From positions 1-64,000 of the forward strand of contig MSJI02000836.1 of assembly GCA_001931905.2 (NCBI GenBank): DNA of 64,000 nt, given 5' to 3'. Source of the DNA: Cladosporium sp. IMV 00045 (lineage: Eukaryota; Ascomycota; Dothideomycetes; Cladosporiales; Cladosporiaceae). The stretch's first letter is position 1. Every line of letters starts with the position of its first letter. Shown here piece after piece: positions 55,602 to 64,000 of this stretch. Below the pieces are notes generated by a model. It did not search any database. It had not been told where the DNA came from and saw only the letters and a list, made by a program, of their open reading frames with translations. A program made the translations under genes and the position numbers.

Positions 55602-56408
55602 ATGGCAGACTCGAAACTCGTTGCTCTCATCACAGGAGGTAGCTACACTCTCAGAAACCATTCAGCAGATTCGTTTCACTGACAAACGCCAGCCAATAGT
55701 GGCATTGGTCTAGAACTAGTCCGCCAGCTCATCTCAAAACCCAACCCAGAATGGCACGTTATCCTCGCCTCGCGCTCAATCGAGAAGGGACAAGCCGCTC
55801 TCAATTCCCTCCAAGCAGACACCCTCCCCGGCACCGCCTCGCTAGTCCAGCTAGACGTGACCGACGACGAATCCATCGTCCACGCAGCCCAAACCACCTC
55901 CCAGGCGCATGGCCACCTGGACGTCCTCGTCAACAACGCCGGCTTCGTCCACATCGGCGAACGCACCCGGCAAAGCATGCGCGCCAGTTTCGAAACGCAC
56001 GTCATAGGACCCATGCGAATGGCCGAAGAGTTCGCACCGCTGCTGCAGAAATCTCACCTCCCTCACGGTCCGCGCATCGTTAACATCTCCTCCCGAGCGG
56101 GCTCCATCAAGCGCAGACTGGACGAGAGCAGTATGACGTACGATAGCGCTTTGACCGAGTACCGCGCTTCTAAGGCGGCGCTGAATATGCTTTCCGTGGG
56201 CCAAATTTGGGAGTATGGGAGGCTTGGGATTAGGACTTTTGTGCTTTGTCCGGGGTTTGTGGAGTCGAATTTGGTGGATTTTGCGAGGGTTGAGAAGGGC
56301 GCGAGGCCGGTGGCGGAGGGGGTTGGGGTGGTTGTGGATGTTATTGAGGGGAGGAGGGATGGGGAGGAGGGGTTGTTTTTGGTTGAGGGGGGTGTTGCGG
56401 AGTGGTGA
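55602..56408 (+). CDS. Short-chain dehydrogenase/reductase (SDR)
   Basis: Exons 55602-55638 and 55693-56408 around a 54-nt intron (GTAGCT donor, CACTGAC branch, CAG acceptor) give 250 residues. Splicing creates LITGANSGIGLELV, the cofactor-binding TGXXXGXG turn, which the intron interrupts. Later come DVLVNNAGF, the catalytic serine in VNISSRAGSI and YRASKAAL with the YXXXK pair. This is a classical SDR of normal length using NAD(P)H. The substrate is unknown. It converges on the EthD-domain gene with only 111 bp between the stops. The last 200 bp are extremely G/T-rich on the coding strand, in contrast to the C-rich first half. Confidence 0.92.
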
Positions 56409-56519
56409 TGAGGCTGGGGATGACCATGGCAGAGATCATGAACGGTTTCTTTTATCTACTCTGCACTTGCTTCTCAGAGACTGCGTTTTAGTAATGAGAA
56501 CAAGCGTCTTTCAATGTTC

Positions 56520-57185
56520 CTAGGTGCCTGTGCTGACGCCTCCATCTTTACGGCATGCTTCGTGACCCACTCCGCCGCTCTCAATCTCATCGTACACACT
56601 CTTCCACTCCTCAAAGTCCAAAGCCGGGACTCCATCGATAATGAGCTCGACAACCTCGCCAGTGACAGACCCCTCCGGAAGGCCTTGCAGATGCTTCAAA
56701 GCCTCATCCAGCAAGAAGCGTTTTTCATCGGGCAAAATGACGTTCACATGATAGGACTTGCCAACTTTGGGACGATAATAGTCGTCGATGGTGATGACCG
56801 GTGCAAAGTACATTTCAGCAACAGCGTCCCAGTCTTCGAGGTTGATTCCTTGGGCTGTGAACTTTTCTTCGGCTTCTGGATTGGCCCAGCGGAGGGGACG
56901 GTGGATCTATGATCAGTTAGGTCATGTACAAGGAAGTCTTTATAATGCAGGCTCGAAGAAAGGACAGACTTGAACGTATCGGATGACGCCGTTGGCGAGA
57001 CACCATGGCATTGCAACGCGGGCGTGATGCCGAGTGTAATATGCTTTGAAGTCTTCGATTGACACGTCAGGGCGCCGTTTCAGCAAACCTTGTCCGCCGA
57101 CTCCCTTAGGAGAAACTGGTATCTTTGATTCCCCAACAGAAGGCATAATGCCTGTAGTCGATAACTGGCTCAAGGCTCCGGGCAT
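56520..57185 (-). CDS. EthD-domain (dimeric alpha/beta-barrel) protein
   Basis: Exons 57185-56970 and 56906-56520 around a 63-nt intron (GTCTGT donor, CTAAC/CTGAT branch region, TAG acceptor) give 200 residues. The core LLKRRPDVSIEDFKAYYTRH and the following HARVAMP match EthD-type proteins of fungi, small ferredoxin-fold oxygenase, dehydratase or cyclase relatives. The second exon adds AEMYFAPVITIDDYYRP. The N-terminus is unsure: ATGs at 57185 and 57146 both work, and the first strand normally preceding the KRRPD word is not clear, so an upstream exon may be missing. Some EthD proteins act in polyketide pigment pathways; nothing here shows a pathway. Confidence 0.72.
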
Positions 57186-57920
57186 GTGAGGGGAAGACGA
57201 TGTCGCTTTCACAGATGGAATCTGCTAAATCGTTAAAACAGGTGGCGATTGCTCTCAATCTTATATGCCCACGGCTAGTAGTACTGGTGGCCTGCCACAT
57301 CTGACCGAGATGTCCTTTGTACATTATCGTGTGGCTGATATAATAAGCCATCAAGTACCAGTGACCGCTTTGGGACAAGCTCACCTGATGAGCGCACCGA
57401 TCTCGTTAGATCGTCACTGTATTATGGGACGTGTCGGCTGGTGCAAGGTTGGTTGGACCATGAGATGATGCATTGCATTCTGCCAGCCCGGCAAATTCCA
57501 TGCTGCAATCTTGGATGATGATTGATAATATATGTGTAGGAGAAAAGGATGGTGTCGCAGTGAGGAAACCTTGGATGTGGCGTCTTTCTTAAGGTGGGCG
57601 GACTGCAAGGCTGAAGTCATCAAGCCATGTCAGGGTCATTGAAGTAGTCATAATTCTCCCATGGACTTCCTCTGCCAAACAAATATGTTCACGATCATTT
57701 ACATCCATTCTTGTCCACTTCAGAATTGAACGCTACATTTGCTAGTCACTTTGCAATCTAAGAGAAGTCCGGCGCCCCCACTCTTCGGCAATTCCATTGG
57801 AGCAAATGAGTGGATGATTCCTAATCAGTATCAATTGTCCATTGCCTCGAAAAGACTTAGTCATCCCAGTAACCTGGTTGGACCAGTATATCAGCTCGAC
57901 GTCGCACAAGGGCAGAAGCG
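57186..57920. other. Divergent promoter region, EthD gene and MFS carrier
   Basis: 735 bp between two oppositely transcribed genes. No gene was seen. Confidence 0.4.
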
Positions 57921-59426
57921 ATGAAGAACGCACAAGCTTCTTCGTCGCAGTCTCTAATGGCTTCAAGCTCGCCACAGCCTCCGACCTACAAGTCAATCAC
58001 GAATGACAGAACGACAATTGTCTCATCAAATTGCGAAGAAGATCAGGAAGACGTCGACGATGTATCCACAAAAGTGGCATTGGAGCGAAGGCTGCGGCTC
58101 AAGGTTGACATTCGCCTCTGCACGATAGCAGGACTACTTTGTTCTCTCAACCTTCTCGACTCCGGCGTCATCTCATCGGCTTCAGTCACATCCATGCTCA
58201 CGGATCTGGATCTCACTGGAAATCGCTACAGCGTGAGCATATTCATCTTCACGATCGCCAGCATTGTTTTCCAGTTACCAAGCACTATCGCCGTGCGCAC
58301 CTTCGGCCCGAGGAGATGGTTTGCCTTCATCACTTTCAGCTTCGGCTTGATCACCATGTGCACGGCTTTCGTGACAACTTGGAAGCAAATGATCGCGCTC
58401 AGAGTTCTCCTAGGTATGGCAATGAGTGGTGTCTACCCTGGTCTGACCTATCTGATCTCGACGTGGTACCTGCGAAGCGAGCAGCAGACAAGATTTGCTT
58501 TTCTGCAAAGCGGCGAAGTCATAATCCTGGCTACTGGCAGCATTGTCAATTTTGGGCTGAATAAGCTTAACGGCAGAGGTGGTTTGAAGGGTTGGCAATA
58601 CATGTTTCTCGTCCAAGGCCTCATAGCATGCGTTTTCGGGATCTTGACCTACTTCTGGATGATCGACTTTCCCGAGCAAGCTCATAACAGCCGCTGGTTC
58701 TTGACGCCGGAAGAGCAAGGCCTTGCTATTTCTCGCATTCAAGAAGACCGCAAAGACGTCAAACCCGAACCCTTCACTTGGTCAAAGGTTCTCGTGCACG
58801 CTACTGACCTGAAGGTGTACGGGTTTGCCATACTCTTCTTTCTATTGAACCTTGTCTCGACATCGCTGTCTTACTTCCTACCTATCATTCTGCAGAGCGG
58901 TATGGGTTTCAGCGCCGGTGAATCCATCCTTCTCTCCGCGCCACCTTACTACTACGCCGTCATCCCGGTGCTGCTTTCATCGCTCGTTAGCGACAAATTC
59001 CGCCTCCGTGGCCCAGTCATCATCTTCAACTCCCTCTGTCTCATCATCGGTTTCTGCATGCTCGGTCTCGCTTCCAACGTTGCGGTCCGCTACATCGGCA
59101 CTTTCCTTGCCACAGGTGCATACATCTCCAACTGGGCCGCTTTGTCAGCTTACTATACAAGCAACATTGCAGGACAATGGAAGCGGGCGTTCACAGCCGC
59201 CACTGTTGCGGCTTTCAACGGTGCTGGTGGCATTGCGGGAAGCTTCATTGTCAGACAAAATGAAGCGCCTAGATATGCGACAGCTGTCTGGGTCTCGATT
59301 GGGAGCCATGCAGTGATTGTCGCATTTGTTGGGCTGTTTTCACTTTGGTTTTGGTTTGCTAATCGGAGACAAAGGGCTGGGAAGATCGTTCTGGAAGGGA
59401 CGGAGGGGTTTAGGTACACTTTTTGA
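57921..59426 (+). CDS. MFS anion:cation symporter (Dal5/Tna1 type)
   Basis: A single exon of 501 residues with a hydrophilic N-terminal 60 residues and 12 predicted helices. ACS-family marks: RLKVDIRLCTIAGLLCSLN leading into helix 1, a helix 4 segment LRVLLGMAMSGVYPGLTYLI, then STWYLRSEQQTRFAFLQSGE, and the GWQYMFLVQGLIACVFGIL segment of helix 6. Relatives import nicotinate, allantoate, pantothenate or other carboxylates. The typical Asn-Ile-Gly-Asn motif after helix 1 is replaced by LDSGVISSASVTSM, so it is a divergent member. It has no introns, unlike the related carrier at 10985-12747, which has four. Substrate unknown. Confidence 0.88.
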   Translation: MKNAQASSSQSLMASSSPQPPTYKSITNDRTTIVSSNCEEDQEDVDDVSTKVALERRLRLKVDIRLCTIAGLLCSLNLLDSGVISSASVTSMLTDLDLTGNRYSVSIFIFTIASIVFQLPSTIAVRTFGPRRWFAFITFSFGLITMCTAFVTTWKQMIALRVLLGMAMSGVYPGLTYLISTWYLRSEQQTRFAFLQSGEVIILATGSIVNFGLNKLNGRGGLKGWQYMFLVQGLIACVFGILTYFWMIDFPEQAHNSRWFLTPEEQGLAISRIQEDRKDVKPEPFTWSKVLVHATDLKVYGFAILFFLLNLVSTSLSYFLPIILQSGMGFSAGESILLSAPPYYYAVIPVLLSSLVSDKFRLRGPVIIFNSLCLIIGFCMLGLASNVAVRYIGTFLATGAYISNWAALSAYYTSNIAGQWKRAFTAATVAAFNGAGGIAGSFIVRQNEAPRYATAVWVSIGSHAVIVAFVGLFSLWFWFANRRQRAGKIVLEGTEGFRYTF

Positions 59427-59659
59427 GACAGATTTAGTTTGTCTTGACCGGCTGCCTCAGATTGGGGTTGCAGATGCAAGGTGCCGATGTCAAACACTGT
59501 TTGACAGAAGGGAGCAAACGCTGCGACATCCGCGATGCTTAAGGTGATCGCAACACAAAAAGGAGGCAGACCTCAGCTATACTTATCTTCACGTCATTCA
59601 TCCCTTGTTCCATTCAGCATCAGCTCTCTTGTTATCAAACACCGTCAACATCAACTCAC

Positions 59660-61706
59660 ATGATGGCCTCCAGCGATGACGAAGACCAACACCAGGTCAC
59701 TCTCGCAGGATTGCAAGGCCAATTCCGGGAAATGGGTGACACACAACGAATGCATGCCAACCGCCTCGACCACACGGAAATTACTCTACTGAGCGAGGTC
59801 GACAGCTTGAAGCAACAAATCCAATCGCGCAATATCTTCCAAGACATTTCCTCTGTCGACGTGCATCTGCGTGGCAGCAAGCATGCCGCGTCTACTACAC
59901 CCCAAGGTTTCGCAGTCAACTTTCACCAGGATGGCGAAGAAACGGACGCCGATGACAGTCATGGGGGTGGTGGAAAGCAAACCACCGAGCCGGAAGATCT
60001 TGATCCCGCAGACAGAGGAAGACTTGAAGATATTGTTGGTGATGTTGAATCCTATTCGAGCTTCCTGTTCGATCAACTCTCTCCAGAGCAAATCAGAGAA
60101 CTGGTCGGCAACCTCACGAGCACATACGACAATCTTGAGAAATCAGAGCTCGTGGCGCAACTTTGCAACAACACTGTAGACGAGCCAAACGCATCCGAGG
60201 AAGAGCCCGGAGATGAGACTCACTCTTCAGGGAACCGAGAAGAGAGCCCAAAGGTCAACAGGTTGACAAGCTCAGGAGGAAAGAGTCAGTTCTACGGAGA
60301 AGAAGATGATTTCAAGGGTGGCTCGGAAGAAGAGGAGATGGATATCGATGAAGAGGCTGCTTCGGACGCCCATGACGACAGTTATGGGACCAATGGAGAA
60401 TCTCCGCCAATGTCCCCACGCTCTACACAACCGCCTGAACAGCCTGACCAAGAAGAGCAAACTGAAAGAGACGCTCAGGTAAGATCACCTTCCATCGACA
60501 GACCTGTGTTCGGTACATACCTTGGTTCTGACGATTATCCTTACTAGAAGATCGACGACGAGCCAAGGAAACTCACTAATGATCAGCCTGACGTTGGAGA
60601 GAACGAAAGACCAGACAAGCCCACATCATTCATGAAGCCGACAAGTGGTGGGAATAAAAATGGAAGATGGGAGATTGTGTTCAACCCAAAACCGATAAAC
60701 ATCAATCCCGTCCCCGATCCTGACCGATCGCTCAGGAAAGGATCCAGGCAGACATCGGCTGAAGGAGCCAGCCATCCAGAGTCCGAGCCAATAGCAGCTG
60801 GTAGAGTCACAAGATCAGCTTCACGTGATACACGCAAGGATAGTCAGTCCTCGGTCAATCAACCCTCGAAGGGTCAGAACAGACGTTCTACAACGAGACA
60901 CGATGCGAAGGACTCACAAGTTCCCCAGCCTTCCCAACGTAAACGAGGAGGCTCCGCTTCATCAAAAGCAGCATCAAGAAGGCACGCAGCTGGCTCACGA
61001 AACAGAAACTTCACTCCTACAGAGAGCAGAATCAGTGAAGAGGCCGCTGACGAAGTCATTGAGGTAGCCAACCCAAAAAGCGAAAAGAACAAACACGCCT
61101 CTACCAAACCCAACACCACCCAAAAGCCGCGAAATATGCCAAACGGCAAGGAAAGTCCCAGACAGCCATCACCAAGCAACCCACACCCCAAACCTTCCCC
61201 GGGAGCCTCCATCCCCCCGAAGCAAAACGACAGCTCACCTCAGGAATCTCTGATAAACTCCAACCGCAATTTCAATTGTCCCACCTCAAACCAAACCCCG
61301 ACAGACACTCACAAAATGCCACCACCTCCAACTCCAGCCATACCTGAGGACCAGAAGTATCGAATCAAAAAACGAAAAAGGAGTGAAGCCGACGAAGACG
61401 AAGGCACGTCCACCCCGGTCACATTAGACCTTCACATCCCAAACGCAAAAAGCTGACTTTAAGCAGAATACCAACCCCCACCCCCGTCTTCCTCCAAAGA
61501 AACTCAAGCACCACCGCCCAAGAAGTCCAAGTCAGCCAAGAAAGCAACAAGTGTGTAAGCCGTGCGTTGTAGTCTTGGTCGTCAAGTGGATTTGTAGCTG
61601 ACAGTTTGGTGCTCTTAGAGGGGAAGAAGTGAGCAGTGTAGCTGGAAATAGAGCGGAAGAACTCAAACGTAGGAGGAACGAGTGGCTGGGCGTGCGGGAA
61701 GATTGA
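59660..61706 (+). CDS. Hypothetical nuclear coiled-coil protein
   Basis: The proposed four exons are 59660-60478, 60548-61382, 61467-61554 and 61619-61706, giving 609 residues. The first intron (69 nt, GTAAGA..TAG) and last (64 nt, GTAAGC, CTGAC branch, TAG) are convincing. The middle one has a weak GTGAAG donor and is the least sure; if it is wrong the protein ends at 61456. The final exon reads GEEVSSVAGNRAEELKRRRN then a short tail. The N-terminus has a coiled-coil-like helix (LLSEVDSLKQQIQSRN), then acidic low-complexity parts. The second exon is basic and Ser/Pro-rich with IKKRKR, a nuclear localisation type signal. No named domain was recognised. Confidence 0.6.
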
Positions 61707-62710
61707 ATGATTGAGAATATTTATGTTTTGGGGAGATTTTGGGGATGTGATGATCAAGGAGGCAGGCAAGTTACTGATTTGATTCGTCTTACTGCCGGGA
61801 AGGATTTGAAGAATAGATCGATGGGCATTTTCCTCATCAGTAGCTCTTTTCTCACTTGCACGCTGAATTGAACAATCGTTCGAGCAATTTTCTTTGAAGC
61901 AGCACCATTGAGAGTAAAACAGCAGTCGCGAGTGAAAAGTGCGAGAATTGCTGTTGATAGATGTGCAACCTTGTATACGAGAAGTGCTGGCTCGTATCTG
62001 TGATTGCATCTCAGGAAGCCAACAGGCGCGCATGCAGCCCGTCCATCCCTCCCACTTCCCATTTCGTTCGTATGCTGTTTCAATAAAGGATTCGCTGAAC
62101 AGACTGCCGTCCCTGACACCCCTTCAAAGTTCGAGTACACCCATCCCAGTAGGACATCGTCATCTCATCAAATCCCCAAATCCCAACCAATACACACATC
62201 TCAAAACGAAAACCCAACCCCATCTCCACCAAAACCCATCCCTTCAAATCGAGTGAACAACCCCATCAAAGCGTCAGCGCAGCAGGAACAGCGCCGAACG
62301 AACTATCCCCCTGACCGTCCGGTCGATCCTCCGGCTTCCAGGTTCCGTTGAGCATTGGGCAGAGTCTGCGAGAAGAAAAATTGAACGTTAGCGAAATTTG
62401 ATCTTCTATCTCTCGAAGCAGCTGCTAGGGAAATTTGAAATGGCTTGCAGCAATTCTATATCTATACTTCAGAGCTGTGATGTTGAAGAAGCTCGAGATC
62501 TTGTAGGTTTTCAAGGAAGGGGAGTGTGTGAATTCCGTGTCGCGCATTCAACAGACATGGGGTTGGTGGCTGGGATGCTGACGTGGTGGAGGTGCTGGAG
62601 GGGGCTGTGTGTGTGTCTGCATGTACGCACATGGGCGGGTGGGCGTAATGCAGACATCATAATTGTTGACTGTGAAGAAAAGCGAGCTCCGACCGGATGT
62701 TGAATTCCGA
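61707..62710. other. Convergent 3' region, nothing recognised
   Basis: 1 kb between the 3' ends of the nuclear protein gene and TAF1. The antisense frame at 61419-62033 overlaps real exons and has no known content. GT-rich tracts lie around 62600-62645. Confidence 0.4.
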
Positions 62711-64000
62711 TCACAAGCCCAGCTTTCCGAGCGCGAACGCCGCACCGGCGGGAACATTTGCAGCAACAGCAGCAGCATCAGCAGAGGCGGCAAATTGCTC
62801 TGCGCCCTGTCGAACTTCGTTCTGCTCCCCGCCGGAAAGACGCGGTTTCGCTTTATGCTCCTTGATCTCCTCAGGTCCGAAATCCGGAACCTCGCAACGA
62901 CAAACAAACTTTGAGAATTGTACTGACTTTCTGTTGGTCTTGATGTGGCCGACCTGGCCGCAATTGGCGCATTTGCGCGCCGTGCCGTCCTTGCTACGCC
63001 CCTTGCCCGGCTTGGAAGAAGTCGGAGTTGGGCCTGCAGTTACAGACGAACCAATTTCGGAAACGCTGGGTGAACCTGGACCAGGCGAGCCGGCGCCCGC
63101 GGAGGGGCTGCCGGCGGCGGAGGCGCTGGCCAGATTGCGAGCCTTGAGGCGCTCGCGGTGGAGTCGGCGTTCTTGGTTACGTTCGAGGCGGGCGAGCTCT
63201 TCGCGGAGCTTTTGCTGGGCGAGGGCGTCGAGTTCGCTGTCGCCGGTGGGGATGAGCGTGTTATGGCTGTGAGCCTGTCAGTATATGCGTGGTCATAGAC
63301 AACTTCTCCTAGATGGATTACGTACTTCATGCGTGCAAGCGTCCTCTCCTTGGCCTTCTTGCGATACAGCTTGATAGTCTTGGGGTTATCGATACGGATA
63401 GGCGTCTCGACCCAGTTGCCGTATGCGTCACGGTGTCTGCGCTTGATGATCATGACCTCCTCGCTGCGGTCCACGCTGTGCTTGCTAAACTGACTGGCAG
63501 AATCATCGAAGGTAGCAGGGGTACCGAAGCTGGTGCGCGGAGTGCCACCGCGAGCCATGACGCTCTCAGGCTCATCTTCGTCCATCTCGGTATCAGAGCC
63601 TTCGATGTCGTTGGAAAGACTGGCCTTCTGCCTGTTCCAGGTCTCTGCAATGTCGCGGTCGTACTTGAGCTGCTGAGTGGCAACATTGTACTTGTGTCCA
63701 GACTGCTGTTGCTTCTCCTTGGTCTGCATCTTCTCCGCGGCGCTTTCTCCTCTAGGAGTGTAGCCGCCTTTCATATTGGTCTTGAGCATGGAGAATGCCT
63801 CGCCACGACCAGTCGGATCGCCTTCGCCATGCACCTTCAACATAGCCTTGCCCTGACAAGCCTGGATGAAATTCTTCGTGGTGCGCCAAGGAGCCAGCAT
63901 CTTCTCGATGTTCTCCTCGTCTTCAGCCTCATCATCCTCCTTGGCATCCTTGCTGTCCTGGATTCCAAGATCGGCAAGATGCTGAACACCGACTTGCATA
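62711..64000 (-). CDS. TAF1: TFIID subunit TAF1, C-terminal part (cut by window edge)
   Basis: The 5' part lies beyond the right edge. Visible exons are 64000-63326 and 63266-62711, with a 59-nt intron (GTACGT..CAG) between them. The upstream exon has APWRTTKNFIQACQGKAML, HGEGDPTGRGEAFS and KTNMKGGYTPRGESAAEKM, the end of the DUF3591 histone-acetyltransferase-type region of TAF1. After KLYRKKAKERTLARM the second exon has a charged helix and a Ser/Gly/Pro linker. The zinc knuckle CANCGQVGHIK follows, then an Ala-rich end. As in other fungi there is no bromodomain here. The last 60 codons read straight through a GTCAGT, so one more small intron cannot be excluded. TAF1 scaffolds TFIID at promoters. 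Confidence 0.88.

Noticed and set aside
61419..62033. 204-codon minus-strand frame
   Set aside because: Antisense to supported exons of the nuclear protein, with no recognisable domain.
62590..62650. GT-rich tract as a possible microsatellite
   Set aside because: Only a few GTGT units broken by other bases; too short and irregular to call a repeat.

Overview
The window is nuclear DNA of a filamentous ascomycete, most likely a Dothideomycete. Genes are dense and lie on both strands. Introns are short (47-96 nt), with GTRNGT-type donors, CTRAC/CTGAC branch sites and YAG acceptors. Gene families seen here, such as Zn2Cys6 regulators, HET-like proteins, amadoriases, NmrA-like reductases and DUF4345 proteins, are typical of Pezizomycotina. 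I support about 29 protein-coding genes, one of them cut by the right edge, plus one clear pseudogene and one gene-fragment relic. No rRNA, tRNA, CRISPR array or intact transposon was recognised. Exon boundaries were worked out by eye from frame continuity and splice consensus, with no transcript evidence.

Layout. 1-2.9 kb holds a decayed cell-surface-type gene. 2.9-10.2 kb holds a myo-inositol-type transporter, an NTF2-like protein, the translation factor TMA22/DENR and the spindle-checkpoint kinase MPS1. 11-27.4 kb is a nitrogen-flavoured neighbourhood: an allantoate-permease-like MFS carrier, a pyrroline-5-carboxylate reductase-like enzyme, aspartate aminotransferase, a CobW-type GTPase, a peroxisomal fructosyl-amine oxidase (amadoriase), a Zn2Cys6 regulator, a class III aminotransferase and a MIF-like tautomerase. 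Clusters of GATA motifs lie in two of its intergenic regions. 27.4-31.7 kb has a HET-like gene flanked by two copies of the tautomerase 3' end, then an NmrA-like reductase.

32.9-43 kb holds a GPI-type secreted protein, the divergent mitochondrial pair TPC1 and a carnitine-pathway-type dioxygenase, an F-box/LRR protein, the DNA-crosslink nuclease PSO2/SNM1 and a second NTF2-like protein. 43.2-50.7 kb holds a membrane-anchored lytic-transglycosylase-like protein, an NAD-dependent epimerase, a conserved hypothetical protein, a DUF4345 membrane protein and a sugar transporter. 50.7-53.6 kb has no recognisable gene. 53.6-64 kb holds a secreted Ser/Thr-rich protein with a lone CX8C peptide and a duplicated motif, an SDR facing an EthD-domain protein, an ACS-family MFS carrier, a nuclear coiled-coil protein and the 3' part of TAF1.

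Themes. The 11-27 kb block could act together in taking up and breaking down glycated or other amino compounds, feeding nitrogen into glutamate/aspartate pools; this is inference from families and motifs. Many genes show a switch in coding-strand composition from C-rich at the 5' end to G/T-rich at the 3' end, which may say something about how this genome mutates or repairs itself.
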